The notes: generated by a model from the sequence alone, not told the origin. Positions 16,061-25,817 are shown, counted from the stretch's first letter. The stretch: DNA of 57,195 nucleotides from Chitinophagaceae bacterium (GCA_028288405.1 JAQBNS010000119.1:1-57195); one strand, 5' to 3'. Numbers and translations: made by a program.

Positions 16061-16091
16061 TTGCATACAGGCCTGTTTTTCAATAACTTTG
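16061..16091 (+). promoter_or_regulatory. Bacteroidota-type promoter for the giant adhesin
   Basis: TTG at 16061-16063 and TAACTTTG at 16084-16091, separated by 20 nt, match the Bacteroidota primary-sigma consensus (TTTG/TTG, about 19-20 nt, TAnnTTTG). The ATG follows about 98 nt later. Confidence 0.65.
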
Positions 16092-16188
16092 TATTTAATT
16101 TAATCAATCATTTTTATCGGTAACCGCCTGGGCGCTTTGCTTGCGGATATGCCGGTTGTACTATTTTATAGTCATTTCTACATTCTTT

Positions 16189-19100
16189 ATGAGGTCAACT
16201 CTACTGTTTCGTTTTCTGTTGTTTTTGATGGTATTAATGAACGTTACGCAAAGTATCGCATCCGATGAGCCAACTTTTGACAAACTTCCTTTCCGATTCA
16301 GAGAAAACAAAGGCCAGTGGACTGAAGATGTACGTTACGGTGCATGGTCCGGTTCTGCCAACGTTTATTTTTTGCAAAAAGGATTGAGCATTACACACTG
16401 GAGAGGTGATAAGAAAAACAAAGAATATCTAACCTGGAACGTCAACTTTGTAAATGCCAATGCCCAGTCAACGCTTACCAGCAGTGACTACCAGGAGTGT
16501 CAATTCAACTACATAAAAGGAAATGAAAACATTCGTATCGATAAAGAATATGCCTTACTTCGTTACAACAACCTATACAACAACATTGACCTTCACTATT
16601 ACGGTTACGAAAACACACTGAAGTACGATTATATTTTGCATCCCGGTGCAGATGTCAATAACATTCAGATGAAAGCGGACGGGATTAAAAAATACGAAAT
16701 CGTAAACGGTGAATTGATCGTACATCACGCCTGGGGAACGGTAAAAGAAAACAAACCTTACTCCTACCAGATCATTGATGGCAAGCAGAAAGAAGTGAAG
16801 GTACGTTTCAAATTGATTGATAAATTAACTTACGGTTTTGAAATCTACGGTCCCTATGATCCTTCTATCAACCTCATCATTGACCCTATTAAATTGGTTT
16901 GGGGAACTTATGTGGGTTCGGCCAATTTAAATTCACAAGGCTACATGTACGACATTGCGGTCGATAGAGGCGGAAATGTATACGGTACTGGCTATTACCA
17001 GGCATCCTTCCCTACAACTTCCGGCGGCTACCAGCAGAACTATAAAGGCGGAGACATCAACGGTACCAATGGAGATGCTTTCGTTTTCAAACTTTCTTAT
17101 GACGGCAAGCAACTTCTTTTCTCTACTTACATTGGAGGCATACGTGACGAAGAAGGCCGTGCGATATGGGTAACGCCAGCAGGACGTGTGTATATAGCAG
17201 GAAATACCAACTCTACTGATTTTCCGGTATCCAATAATGCTTATCAAAAAACAAGAAAAGGATTGCAGGACGGATTTATTTCCTGCTTCGATTCTCAACA
17301 AGGCACGCTTATCTCTTCTACTTATCTTGGTGGTATAGATGATGACAGAATCAACGATATCAAAGTAGACGAGACGGGCAATGTATGGACAGCGGGAGAA
17401 ACCCGATCTATCGATTTCCCTATGCAGAGTCCTTCTATCAAAACAACTTATCAAGGGGGTACCTTTGACGGAATGCTTAGTAAATTAAATTCAGGTCTGA
17501 GCACACTGCAATATTCTACTTATGTGGGAGGAACAGGGGAAGACAAAATTTATGCATTAGCTTATTATCAGGGCACCATTACTTTTGTCGGTTATTCTGG
17601 TTCATCTAATTTCGGAGCTACATTGAATGCTTATCAGACACAGAACAAAGGTGGATTTGATGCCATCGTCGGACGTATCAATACTTCATCAAACAACTTG
17701 CAGTATGCTACTTTCATTGGAGGTGCATACGACGAGGTAGCCAATGACGTAGACTGTAATGCGACAGGATCTTCATTCATCACGGGATACACCATGTCTG
17801 CTGACTATCCGAATACAGCAGGAGTAGCCCTAAAAGGATTAAAAGATGTATTTGTAACTTCTCTTTCATCGAACGGACAAAACATTGTATTCTCAAGACT
17901 GGTTGGAGGTCAAAGAAACGATGAAGGTACATCCATCGTTGTGAATGAGCAAAATCAAACATTCGTTGTAGGAAGCACGGTTTCAACCGACTTTCCATTG
18001 AATCAAGCCAACGCAACGGATAAAGGCATACAAGTTTTTCTTTTATCTATTGACTACACAGGGAATTTCCTTGGATACTCCATCATGATTGGCGGAAGTA
18101 AAGATGATTCGGAGATTCCACGCATCTCACTTCCTACCAAAGATGTGCTCTGCGAAGTGGTGGTCGGATTCAGTTCTCATTCATTGGATCTAAAAACAAC
18201 AGCCGGAGTTTATCAGCCTACTAAATTAAACGGAGGAGAAAGAAACGATCAACCGGCTCTTTTAAAATATTATTTCGGTCCGGATCTTCCTTTCTGTTCT
18301 GCTCCTGCTGATTACAACAACAATTATGTATGTGACACTTGTCTGAAAGATTGTCCTCCGAGAAACTATACTGTTTGTCCCGGCATCATTCCAGTGCCCG
18401 TCCCGGAGCGTCCTGCAAACGATACTGCTTATTTTTATCCGTGGATTTACACAATTCTTCAACCGTACAATCATACACCCACCGTATTTACACAGTCACC
18501 GGTAAGTATAGTATTTGATGGAGGAAAGCAAACTAACACCATTCAAATCTCTGACGGTTGCAGTGTACTAAAGATTCCTGTCATCTTGCAGCAACCTCCT
18601 GTTTCATTAGCTATCGCTGCGCCACAAACGGTATTGTGCAGCAATAATCCAGGGGCAACCATTACACTTACAGCCATTACACTAAATTACGGAAAGGTAC
18701 ATTGGAGTACCGGTGATACCACTGCTTCTATTACAGTAAATTCCGCAGGCACTTATACAGTGACCGCCACGCAAGGGATATGCGGAGAGACAGATACCAA
18801 GTCCATTACCATTACCAATGGCAACCCGCCTGGAAATCCTTTCGGTGCCGGTAGTCAGGTCACGTATTGCTTCCCTGGGTCTTACACCTTAACAGGTCTT
18901 ACCGCTACGGACAACATTCCTCTTACAGATTACCATTGGACACCCGGTGGAGAAACAACGAAAAACATTACCATTACACAAGGCGGTACTTATTGTCTTA
19001 CTAAATCTAACGTGTGCGGTGTTGTGAGCAGTTGCATACAGGTGAACGAATTGCGCAAGCCTATTATTAATCTGGGTAAAGATACGGTGCTTTGTCAGGG

Positions 19101-22100
19101 ACAAACACTGGCACTCAGTGTACCGGCAGAATATCAAAACCTTCCTATTCTCTGGTCAACAGGCGCTACGGCCACGTCTATTATAGGACTTCCGGGCAAT
19201 ACCTATTGGGTAAAAGTAACCAATGTCTGCGGTGTGGGTGGAGATACAATTGTTATCGGTGTTTCTCCCGACAAACCGATTGTTAATCTTGGGTCTGATG
19301 TGGTGAAGTGTAATGCACTCGACTTCCCGATGACACTGGATGCAGGTTTTGCCAATGCCAACTTTTTATGGAGCACCGGACAAACAACAAAAACCATACA
19401 AGTCACCCAAGGTGGAACTTATTGGGTACACCTCAGTAACGGTTGTGGATTTGATGATGATACCATTAACATCCTTTCCAATCCCAACTTAAACGTCACG
19501 CTAGGCCCCGACCGCAGAGGATGTAGTCCGGCGAGCTTCCTGCTTGACCCGGGAAATTTTGGAACAGGAACAACTTATAGCTGGAGTACCGGTGCAACGA
19601 CTCAAAGCATCAGCGCTACACAAACAGGCACCTACACCGTTACCGTCACCAATGCTTGTGGTTCGGCAAGTGCCAGCGTCAATGTAAAAGTGGATCAAGG
19701 TCTTCCGTCTTTCTCACTTGGCCCTGACTTCTTCATTTGTCCAAATGCCAGTAAAACATTATCGACAAACGTTGACGGCACAGCTTACCTTTGGAACGAT
19801 AATTCTACCCTGTCTTCTCTGACGATTAATGGTCCCGGATTGTATTGGCTGCAAATCACCAATACCTGCGGTACATCCAGAGATTCCATAGTAGCCACTA
19901 CGCAACCTGCCTTGTATGCTAATCTACCGGCAGATACCAGCATGTGCGATCCCAATGTATTGTTCTTAAGTGTACCGGCACAAAATTGTACCTACCAGTG
20001 GAATACAGGTAGTACGAACAGAAACATCATTGTTACAACGAGCGGTACCTATACGGTTACGTTGACCAATGCTTGTGAAACCATCAGCGCTTCGATGAAT
20101 GTAAGCTTCGTTACTTCTGCTCCAACCGTAGATCTTGGACCGGATTTGATCCGATGCGGCAGCGCTCCTATACGCGATACCTTAAGAGCCGGCAGTGCTT
20201 ACCGTTACTTATGGAACACCCATGCTATTACTGATACCATCATTGTCAGCTCACCAGGCGTGTACAGTGTGAAAGTATCTAACGGTTGCGGATACGATAC
20301 CGATTCATTGATCGTCATCGGAGATCCGGTTAAAACAGGTTTGAACGATGTCAGCTTCTGCAACACGGATCCTGTATTGCTGGATGCCGGTAACATCGGC
20401 GCTACATACATCTGGACGCCTGGCAATGCCACTACCCAAACTATTTCTGTTCATCAAACCGGACAATACATTGTAGAAATCAGCAATGCCTGCGGTAACC
20501 TGAAAGACACGATTGTCGTGTCTCTGGAAACACAACCGCCGGTTGTTGATCTGGGTCCTGATGTACGCATTTGTAGTCCTGCTACTCAATTGTTAGATGC
20601 CACAGTAACAGGTGCTACTTACCTGTGGTCAACAGGCAGTACGACTCCTACCCTCACCGTTTCCAGTGCGGGAGAATATAGCGTAACCGTGAGCAATGCT
20701 TGTGGTGTGACGAAAGACAGCTTAGGCTTATTGGTGGATACAGGAGTACCGAATGTTAATTTAGGGAATGATACCATCGTATGTAATCCAGTGGTAGTGG
20801 CTATGGATGCCGGTAATCCTGGTGCAGCGAGTTATTTATGGACACCGGGGAATATAACTACTCAACAACTGATTGCCTTTTCACAAGGTACTTACGAAGT
20901 AACCGTTACCAATGCTTGTGGTTCTGATACCGATGACTTGGTGATCTCCGGATACAGTCAACCGTCTATACATGTGAAGGATACCGCTTCGTGTATAACA
21001 CCTATTACATTTGATGTAACCAGCGCTCCGGCTTCTTATGAATGGAATCCGGGTAATATTACCTCGCCTGTATTCACCGCCCATACCTCCGGAACGTATA
21101 CTATATTTTTATATGGTCATCCCTGCGGAGTATTTACCTCTACTGCTCATGTCATCATCAATACAGGCTTGCCGGTAGTTGACCTGGGAGCAGATACTTC
21201 CTTGTGTACGCCTGCGGGTTATACCTTAGATGCCGGCACGTATGAAGGCGGACATACCTTGTGGCTGCCAAGCGGCTCAACAGATCAATACCTACCGGTT
21301 GATCAACCGGGTAAGTATACCTTACAAGTCACCAACTATTGCGGTACAAGCAAAGATTCTTTGCTCTTAGGACCGAATCTTATTCAGTTTCCTGTGCTGC
21401 CCGATACTACAGTATGTGCGTTCTCGGAAGTCACTGTTCGCACACCACTAGTTACAGGATACACATATGAATGGTATACTTATAAAGACGAAAACAACAT
21501 CATCTCTACCGCCGATACGGCGCTCGTCCATCCAAGTTATCCTTACAGCAATTATATTGCGAAAGTAATTTATGGTCCATGCTACAACCTGGATACAGTG
21601 AGAGTGAATGTATACCAGGAAGTAGATCCTAAAATCGCAGCAGAAGATTTCGAGGGCTATATTCCTTTGGGTCTGCACTTCCACGACGCACATCATTCGG
21701 GCAACGTATACAATTGGACATTTGATGATGGCGGTACCTCAACAGATCCCGCTCCTTACCATGTCTTCCATGATGAGCGCTACTATACGGTGAGTGTACA
21801 CGTACAAAACAATGCAGGCTGTTTTGGCGATGACACACTTAAAGTAAGAGCCTTCGATATTTTCATTCCAAACTTAGTGACAGTGAATGGAGATAACATG
21901 AACGATACCTGGGATCTGACCAATCTGAATCCTTATATTCACGTCGAAATTTATAACAGTTGGGGAGATAAAGTCTATGAGAAAGATAACTACGTCGATG
22001 AATGGCACGGACAAGATGTAAACAATGGCATCTACTATTTCTTTGTGAGAGACATTAAGTACAAAAAAGAATTTAAAGGGTGGGTACACCTGATGAAGTA

Positions 22101-22101
22101 A
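16189..22101 (+). CDS. Giant SBBP / Ig-repeat surface protein with T9SS type B sorting domain
   Basis: 1970 residues from ATG 16189, which gives a clean signal peptide (MRSTLLFRFLLFLMVLMNVTQSIA). Next comes the PFRFRENKGQW domain that usually precedes SBBP beta-propeller repeats, then about eight SBBP-like repeats (STYIGGxxDE, NSTDFP) to about residue 690, and a Cys/Pro-rich linker. Fourteen Ig-like repeats of about 70 residues follow, each with xxLGxDxxxC, YxWSTG and xNxCG (two cysteines, probably a disulfide). A PKD domain (YNWTFDDGG) and a C-terminal CHU_C/gliding domain (FIPNLVTVNGDNMNDTW, VEIYNSWGDKVYEKDNY, YFFVRD) complete it. Known family logic: export through the type IX system and surface display, probably as an adhesin. 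A TTG start 48 nt upstream would only spoil the signal peptide. Confidence 0.93.
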   Translation: MRSTLLFRFLLFLMVLMNVTQSIASDEPTFDKLPFRFRENKGQWTEDVRYGAWSGSANVYFLQKGLSITHWRGDKKNKEYLTWNVNFVNANAQSTLTSSDYQECQFNYIKGNENIRIDKEYALLRYNNLYNNIDLHYYGYENTLKYDYILHPGADVNNIQMKADGIKKYEIVNGELIVHHAWGTVKENKPYSYQIIDGKQKEVKVRFKLIDKLTYGFEIYGPYDPSINLIIDPIKLVWGTYVGSANLNSQGYMYDIAVDRGGNVYGTGYYQASFPTTSGGYQQNYKGGDINGTNGDAFVFKLSYDGKQLLFSTYIGGIRDEEGRAIWVTPAGRVYIAGNTNSTDFPVSNNAYQKTRKGLQDGFISCFDSQQGTLISSTYLGGIDDDRINDIKVDETGNVWTAGETRSIDFPMQSPSIKTTYQGGTFDGMLSKLNSGLSTLQYSTYVGGTGEDKIYALAYYQGTITFVGYSGSSNFGATLNAYQTQNKGGFDAIVGRINTSSNNLQYATFIGGAYDEVANDVDCNATGSSFITGYTMSADYPNTAGVALKGLKDVFVTSLSSNGQNIVFSRLVGGQRNDEGTSIVVNEQNQTFVVGSTVSTDFPLNQANATDKGIQVFLLSIDYTGNFLGYSIMIGGSKDDSEIPRISLPTKDVLCEVVVGFSSHSLDLKTTAGVYQPTKLNGGERNDQPALLKYYFGPDLPFCSAPADYNNNYVCDTCLKDCPPRNYTVCPGIIPVPVPERPANDTAYFYPWIYTILQPYNHTPTVFTQSPVSIVFDGGKQTNTIQISDGCSVLKIPVILQQPPVSLAIAAPQTVLCSNNPGATITLTAITLNYGKVHWSTGDTTASITVNSAGTYTVTATQGICGETDTKSITITNGNPPGNPFGAGSQVTYCFPGSYTLTGLTATDNIPLTDYHWTPGGETTKNITITQGGTYCLTKSNVCGVVSSCIQVNELRKPIINLGKDTVLCQGQTLALSVPAEYQNLPILWSTGATATSIIGLPGNTYWVKVTNVCGVGGDTIVIGVSPDKPIVNLGSDVVKCNALDFPMTLDAGFANANFLWSTGQTTKTIQVTQGGTYWVHLSNGCGFDDDTINILSNPNLNVTLGPDRRGCSPASFLLDPGNFGTGTTYSWSTGATTQSISATQTGTYTVTVTNACGSASASVNVKVDQGLPSFSLGPDFFICPNASKTLSTNVDGTAYLWNDNSTLSSLTINGPGLYWLQITNTCGTSRDSIVATTQPALYANLPADTSMCDPNVLFLSVPAQNCTYQWNTGSTNRNIIVTTSGTYTVTLTNACETISASMNVSFVTSAPTVDLGPDLIRCGSAPIRDTLRAGSAYRYLWNTHAITDTIIVSSPGVYSVKVSNGCGYDTDSLIVIGDPVKTGLNDVSFCNTDPVLLDAGNIGATYIWTPGNATTQTISVHQTGQYIVEISNACGNLKDTIVVSLETQPPVVDLGPDVRICSPATQLLDATVTGATYLWSTGSTTPTLTVSSAGEYSVTVSNACGVTKDSLGLLVDTGVPNVNLGNDTIVCNPVVVAMDAGNPGAASYLWTPGNITTQQLIAFSQGTYEVTVTNACGSDTDDLVISGYSQPSIHVKDTASCITPITFDVTSAPASYEWNPGNITSPVFTAHTSGTYTIFLYGHPCGVFTSTAHVIINTGLPVVDLGADTSLCTPAGYTLDAGTYEGGHTLWLPSGSTDQYLPVDQPGKYTLQVTNYCGTSKDSLLLGPNLIQFPVLPDTTVCAFSEVTVRTPLVTGYTYEWYTYKDENNIISTADTALVHPSYPYSNYIAKVIYGPCYNLDTVRVNVYQEVDPKIAAEDFEGYIPLGLHFHDAHHSGNVYNWTFDDGGTSTDPAPYHVFHDERYYTVSVHVQNNAGCFGDDTLKVRAFDIFIPNLVTVNGDNMNDTWDLTNLNPYIHVEIYNSWGDKVYEKDNYVDEWHGQDVNNGIYYFFVRDIKYKKEFKGWVHLMK

Positions 22102-22151
22102 GTAATCAACCAAACAATTTTATATTTTATAACTTAAATCGCTTAAATTTT

Positions 22152-22964
22152 ATGACAAAATTAATTACACTTTTTTTCATCCTTATTCCGGCATTTGTTT
22201 TTGCTCAGTTCTCCGGACGTACAGGCGACAGTACCGTGTATAAACTAGGAGGCAGACCAGTGAAGGGTTATAAGGCACTCACCTTATCATTTGACCCTGT
22301 TGGCATTTTCGGTTCTGATGAATCTTTTTACAAAAAAGTAGGATTGACAGATGGTAATCTTTTTAACGGTAAGTATTTCTTCAAAGACAACATGGCCGCT
22401 CGTTTAGGTGTACGTGTATTCAAAGACGGTCAAAGCAGCAAAGGATCTGTAGATGTTGATGTCTCCGGAAATAATATTTCCGGAAGAGAGATGCGCGATG
22501 TCAAAACAGAATATATACTTGTACCAGGTGTAGAAAGACACTTTTCAAACAACAACATTTTTGATGTATACGTTGCCGGTGAATTGTATCTTGGTTTTGG
22601 CAGAACACTTACGGTAGACAATACTGATTATAACAATGGATTCTACGAGCACAACAAAAGAACGACTCCTAAATACATGGGTGGTTTCGGTGCAGTGGTT
22701 GGGGTTAACATGTTTGTTCTGGATTTGCCAATATCAGTGGGAGTGGAATACGGATTGAATGCTATATTCAATTTTGCAAACAAGACCAAAGTCGTTTCTG
22801 AAGCAAAAGATGCTTTAGGAGAGAGAAGCTCCACTTACTATACACAGGAAAAAGACCCCTTCGGTAATGCAGATAGCAATCAATACAGCTCATTAAAATC
22901 AACCGGTTCTTACGTGAATACTGCGACGAACTTTAAAATCAACGTCAACTTTTATTTCAGATAA
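22152..22964 (+). CDS. Secreted outer-membrane beta-barrel protein, unknown
   Basis: 270 residues from ATG 22152 with the signal peptide MTKLITLFFILIPAFVFAQ. The mature part alternates hydrophobic and polar residues in short strands (AARLGVRVFKDG, FDVYVAGELYLGFGRTL, GGFGAVVGVNMFVLDL, FKINVNFYFR) and ends in Phe-Arg after an aromatic-rich strand, as outer-membrane barrels do. It lies 50 nt after the giant adhesin and before two lipoproteins, so it may be part of the same envelope module. It is not a PorP/SprF protein by sequence. The reading frame extends upstream into the adhesin gene, but the signal peptide fixes the start. Confidence 0.8.
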   Translation: MTKLITLFFILIPAFVFAQFSGRTGDSTVYKLGGRPVKGYKALTLSFDPVGIFGSDESFYKKVGLTDGNLFNGKYFFKDNMAARLGVRVFKDGQSSKGSVDVDVSGNNISGREMRDVKTEYILVPGVERHFSNNNIFDVYVAGELYLGFGRTLTVDNTDYNNGFYEHNKRTTPKYMGGFGAVVGVNMFVLDLPISVGVEYGLNAIFNFANKTKVVSEAKDALGERSSTYYTQEKDPFGNADSNQYSSLKSTGSYVNTATNFKINVNFYFR

Positions 22965-22999
22965 GATCCATTTCAATCCTCACATTTTAATAAGCGTAT

Positions 23000-23467
23000 A
23001 TGAATTTTATAAAAACGAGCTGCATACTTTTACTTGCTTCTCTTATCGTTGTTTCCTGTTCTATTCACAAAACAGGACTTAGTGCTCAAAGACCATTCAT
23101 CAACCTGGAATGGGAAGACATGGAGTACGTAAGAGATGTACAAGATACTACCGTACAAAGTTACCTTTTGGGATTCATTCCAGTGGGCGGCACACGATTC
23201 AGAAAAGGTTCTGTAGATGGAAACGTCATCAACATCTCTGCCTTCAGCAGAAGAAGAGGCATGAGAAACGCGATCTATAACATCATTCAAAAATCACCTG
23301 ATGCGGACTTCGTAATTCCTACTTACCAATTCACTAAAATTGACCGTATGTTTTTGGGAAGAAGAGAATACATTACACTCCGTGTAAAAGCATTCCGTAT
23401 CAAAAGTAAAGCAACAGCATTAATCCCTGCTGATACCATAAGAATACCGGTTGACACCATTAGATAA
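23000..23467 (+). CDS. Small lipoprotein, unknown
   Basis: 155 residues with a lipoprotein signal (MNFIKTSCILLLASLIVVSC, lipobox VVSC at residue 20). The body has a short repeated-strand look (RPFINLEWEDMEYV, GVIxxS-type turns) and basic patches (FSRRRGMRNAIYN, FLGRREYITLRVKAFRIKSK), ending in ADTIRIPVDTIR. No family is recognised. It is 35 nt downstream of the barrel gene and its stop overlaps the ribosome start region of the next gene (1-nt gap), so translation is probably coupled. Confidence 0.75.
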   Translation: MNFIKTSCILLLASLIVVSCSIHKTGLSAQRPFINLEWEDMEYVRDVQDTTVQSYLLGFIPVGGTRFRKGSVDGNVINISAFSRRRGMRNAIYNIIQKSPDADFVIPTYQFTKIDRMFLGRREYITLRVKAFRIKSKATALIPADTIRIPVDTIR

Positions 23468-23468
23468 C

Positions 23469-24326
23469 ATGAGCATCAATTCATTTACTTCCTCCTTACA
23501 ACAAAAAATGAGCAAGCTTCAAATCATCGTGCTGGCCTGCATCTTAGGACTCACTACCCTGTTCTCTTGTAAAAAAGATGTACAAGATCCTTTGCTGTTG
23601 TCAGTCAATCCGGATTACCTGGTGATGGATGTCACAGGAGGAACGAACTTAGCCCTCACCATCAATGCCAGCGGTCCTAAGAATTTACAACGGTTCAGGA
23701 TTCAGGTTCAGGATAACAGCAATATCAAAACAACGATATTGGATTCCACCTTGGAATGGGGAAGTAAATTTTCTTTGCTTTATAATTATACGGTACCAGC
23801 ACGCAGTGCTAATTATAGTATGGTTATCTACCTCTTCGTGTTGGATTCAGATGGCAATACAGCAGAAACAAGCCGTACTTTGAATGTTGCCGCTACCTCT
23901 ACGACTCCAACGGAGAAGACGGGAATGAAAATAGCAACACTACATTCAGGAAACGCCGATGCTTTTGATTTATTGAATCAACAAGCCGTGATGTCTGCAT
24001 TAGTCGACGCCGGTTTACAGGACATTCTGGACGTTCCAAACACCAGCGATGCGGCTACAATTTCTCATTCCTGGAAATCCAATAACAGTGCGAAGTTCTT
24101 AGCATTTGATGCATTCAATTATGGCAATGCCACAAAAGAAACCATCGAAGGAGCCTTTAATTCTGGTGCCGCGGTAAGTCAGGTGAATAGTCTAGCCGTT
24201 GGCTCTGTTGTGATCGTGCAAACGAACAGAGGAGGTGTAAAAAGATATTATGCCATTCAGATTACAGCGATCAATGAAGATACAGTCGGAGACAATGACT
24301 TCTACTTATTCAGCATGAAGTATTAA
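23469..24326 (+). CDS. Lipoprotein with possible beta-sandwich domain, unknown
   Basis: 285 residues from ATG 23469, one nucleotide after the preceding stop. A second ATG at 23508 gives a tidier lipoprotein signal (MSKLQIIVLACILGLTTLFSC) and could be the true start. The lipobox is LFSC. Residues after the anchor look like an Ig-type beta sandwich (LSVNPDYLVMDVTGGTNLALTINASG, TVPARSANYSMVIYLFVLDSDGNTAETSRTLNV). The C-terminal half (MKIATLHSGNADAFDLLNQQAV, GGVKRYYAIQITAINEDT) is not recognised. Probably the last gene of the adhesin/barrel/lipoprotein operon. Confidence 0.75.
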   Translation: MSINSFTSSLQQKMSKLQIIVLACILGLTTLFSCKKDVQDPLLLSVNPDYLVMDVTGGTNLALTINASGPKNLQRFRIQVQDNSNIKTTILDSTLEWGSKFSLLYNYTVPARSANYSMVIYLFVLDSDGNTAETSRTLNVAATSTTPTEKTGMKIATLHSGNADAFDLLNQQAVMSALVDAGLQDILDVPNTSDAATISHSWKSNNSAKFLAFDAFNYGNATKETIEGAFNSGAAVSQVNSLAVGSVVIVQTNRGGVKRYYAIQITAINEDTVGDNDFYLFSMKY

Positions 24327-24330
24327 ATGA

Positions 24331-24391
24331 GCGAGGAGCTAGGAGGAACGAGCGAGGAAAATATCCTGGCTCGTTTCTCCTAGCTCCTCGC
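24331..24391. repeat. Heptad palindrome between convergent genes
   Basis: Plus-strand units GCGAGGA, GCTAGGA, GGAACGA, GCGAGGA have a period of 7 and are mirrored by CCTGGCTCGTTTCTCCTAGC and then TCCTCGC. It begins 5 nt after the lipoprotein stop and lies 30 nt from the J-domain gene stop, so it can act as a two-way terminator hairpin. Confidence 0.75.
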
Positions 24392-24420
24392 TTTATATTA
24401 AATGGAACTATAACTTAATC

Positions 24421-24867
24421 CTATAAGGAAGTAGGATTAGTCACCTTGCGGTAAGTAAATTCCGTACAAATATTTCTGCGAACAAAACGCGCAGGTGTAC
24501 TGGAGTTCAGGAGTTTGTTGTACACATTACTCGGCACCTCAAAATACTCGTAAACACTGCCGTCAGAGAAATTTACAGTCAGTATTCTCGCCTTGTAGTT
24601 ATAATCTAACACATTGGCTTCTGTGGTTGTTTTCTCGTATTCTTCCTTATTCAACTCCAACGTTTCAGGATTGATACTCACCAGGAAATTGTAAGCTTCG
24701 ATAAACTCTTTGCTTTTCTCCTCCGCATCCAGTTTGGACTCTTCATTTCCGGAAAACTTATCCGGATGCCATTCTTTCATCAACCCTCTGTAGATGGATT
24801 TCAACTCCTTCAATTCGACTGATTTGTCTACATTCAATAATTTGCGGTAATCCGCTACTTTTTTCAT
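24421..24867 (-). CDS. J-domain and KTSC domain protein
   Basis: 148 residues. Residues 3-65 form a DnaJ J-domain (DYRKLLNVDKSVELKELKSIYRGLMKEWHPDKF) with the essential HPD at 34-36. Residues about 85-145 match the KTSC domain (VLDYNYKARILTVNFSDGSVYEYFEVPSNVYNKLLNS, then ARFVRRNICTEFTYRKV). The J-domain should stimulate an Hsp70 (DnaK) ATPase, while KTSC is a small domain of unknown function often found alone or with nucleic-acid proteins. It sits alone, convergent with the lipoprotein genes and downstream of a heptad palindrome. Confidence 0.88.
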   Translation of the reverse strand: MKKVADYRKLLNVDKSVELKELKSIYRGLMKEWHPDKFSGNEESKLDAEEKSKEFIEAYNFLVSINPETLELNKEEYEKTTTEANVLDYNYKARILTVNFSDGSVYEYFEVPSNVYNKLLNSSTPARFVRRNICTEFTYRKVTNPTSL

Positions 24868-24876
24868 TGTAATAAA

Positions 24877-25046
24877 GTTGTAAGTGATATAAGTTGTAAG
24901 TGGTAAGTCCGATAACTATCCGTATCAGTAATAGGCAACAAATATAAGCATTAAAATAGAATCGCTAAAGGTAAACTACTCAAAATCTTACATTAAGCTA
25001 AGTATATGCTCACTTACAACTTACCACTTATCACTTACAACTATTA
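24877..25046 (-). repeat. Heptad palindrome abutting the hydrolase stop
   Basis: On the minus strand the hydrolase stop TAA is followed by TAA at offsets +9, +16, +23 and +30 in units TAAGTGA, TAAGTGG, TAAGTTG, with further TGA and TAG triplets; all frames are closed. The inverted arm (24877-24908) lies about 100 nt further, with an AT-rich interior that may contain the J-domain gene promoter. Confidence 0.8.
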
Positions 25047-25817
25047 CTTAAACAGATCAGTCAAAAACAAAGTTAAATGCTCCCAGGAACGTTTAGCCGC
25101 CAATTCATTGTAAGCTACTCCTTTGGAATTATCATTTCCGGCCGCCGGTTCTGTAAAGGCATGTACCGCATTGGCATAATAAATCATTTGCCAGTCTGCT
25201 TTGCCCGCACGCATCTCCTGCTGAAAAGCAGTGATTTGTGCTTGGGGAACATAAGGATCATCCGCACCGTGCAAAACCAATACCTTTGGTGCAATAGTTA
25301 CATGGGCACGTGTGGTATCTTTACCCAATCCACCGTGGAAAGAGACCACACCTTTTACCGGTAATGCTCCCCTGGCCGCTTCCAACGCGCCTGTACCACC
25401 AAAACAATAACCGATCACGGCAATGTTAGCAGGATCTGCACCTTGTTTCACCAATTCATCGATAGCTGCTTTTATTCTGCGTTGGTAGATGACCGGATTG
25501 TTTTTGTAATAGCTGGAAAGCTCTCTTGCTTCTGTTGGACTTTTAGGATTTTTTCCTTCTCCGTAAATATCCGCTACCAAGGCATGATAACCCAAAGCGG
25601 CCAACTGATCTGCCGTATGGTTGGTATGCTCGCTTACTCCCATCCAAGCCGGGATAACGACAACACCCGGAATACTTTTCTTAGTTGATTTAGCTTTGGC
25701 TAAATAGCCACTCAAAGGATCCTGACCATCCTTGTAAGAAAATGATTTGCCTTGTCCATAAGACGAAAAAGCAATCAGCGCACATAACATCAATGTTGTT
25801 GTGATTTTTAATTTCAT
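25044..25817 (-). CDS. Secreted dienelactone hydrolase family protein
   Basis: 257 residues with the signal peptide MKLKITTTLMLCALIAFSSYGQ. It has an alpha/beta-hydrolase fold of the dienelactone hydrolase family: nucleophile elbow GYCFGG with Cys138, an acid in LHGADDPYVP (D186/D187) and His219 in NAVHAFTEP, the typical Cys-Asp-His triad. Dienelactone hydrolases open lactone rings in aromatic catabolism, but secreted Bacteroidota members have no established substrate. It stands alone on the minus strand between two regions of palindromic repeats. Confidence 0.9.
   Translation of the reverse strand: MKLKITTTLMLCALIAFSSYGQGKSFSYKDGQDPLSGYLAKAKSTKKSIPGVVVIPAWMGVSEHTNHTADQLAALGYHALVADIYGEGKNPKSPTEARELSSYYKNNPVIYQRRIKAAIDELVKQGADPANIAVIGYCFGGTGALEAARGALPVKGVVSFHGGLGKDTTRAHVTIAPKVLVLHGADDPYVPQAQITAFQQEMRAGKADWQMIYYANAVHAFTEPAAGNDNSKGVAYNELAAKRSWEHLTLFLTDLFK

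Larger units (their letters stand above)
15789..16188. other. Gene-free 400-nt leader of the giant adhesin gene
   Basis: No ORF of note. It holds an inverted repeat (16011-16053) and a Bacteroidota-type promoter (16061-16091), both described separately; 15789-16010 shows nothing recognisable. The leader from the predicted start of transcription to ATG 16189 is about 90 nt. Confidence 0.6.

Noticed and set aside
16141-16188. TTG start for the giant adhesin
   Set aside because: The ATG at 16189 gives a clean signal peptide and follows the promoter at a reasonable distance.
22080-22151. Upstream extension of the barrel protein into the adhesin gene
   Set aside because: MTKLITLFFILIPAFVFAQ at 22152 is an obvious signal peptide start.
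22152-22964. PorP/SprF-type partner of the gliding protein
   Set aside because: The typical N-terminal PQFSQFY and NPAFAG motifs are absent.
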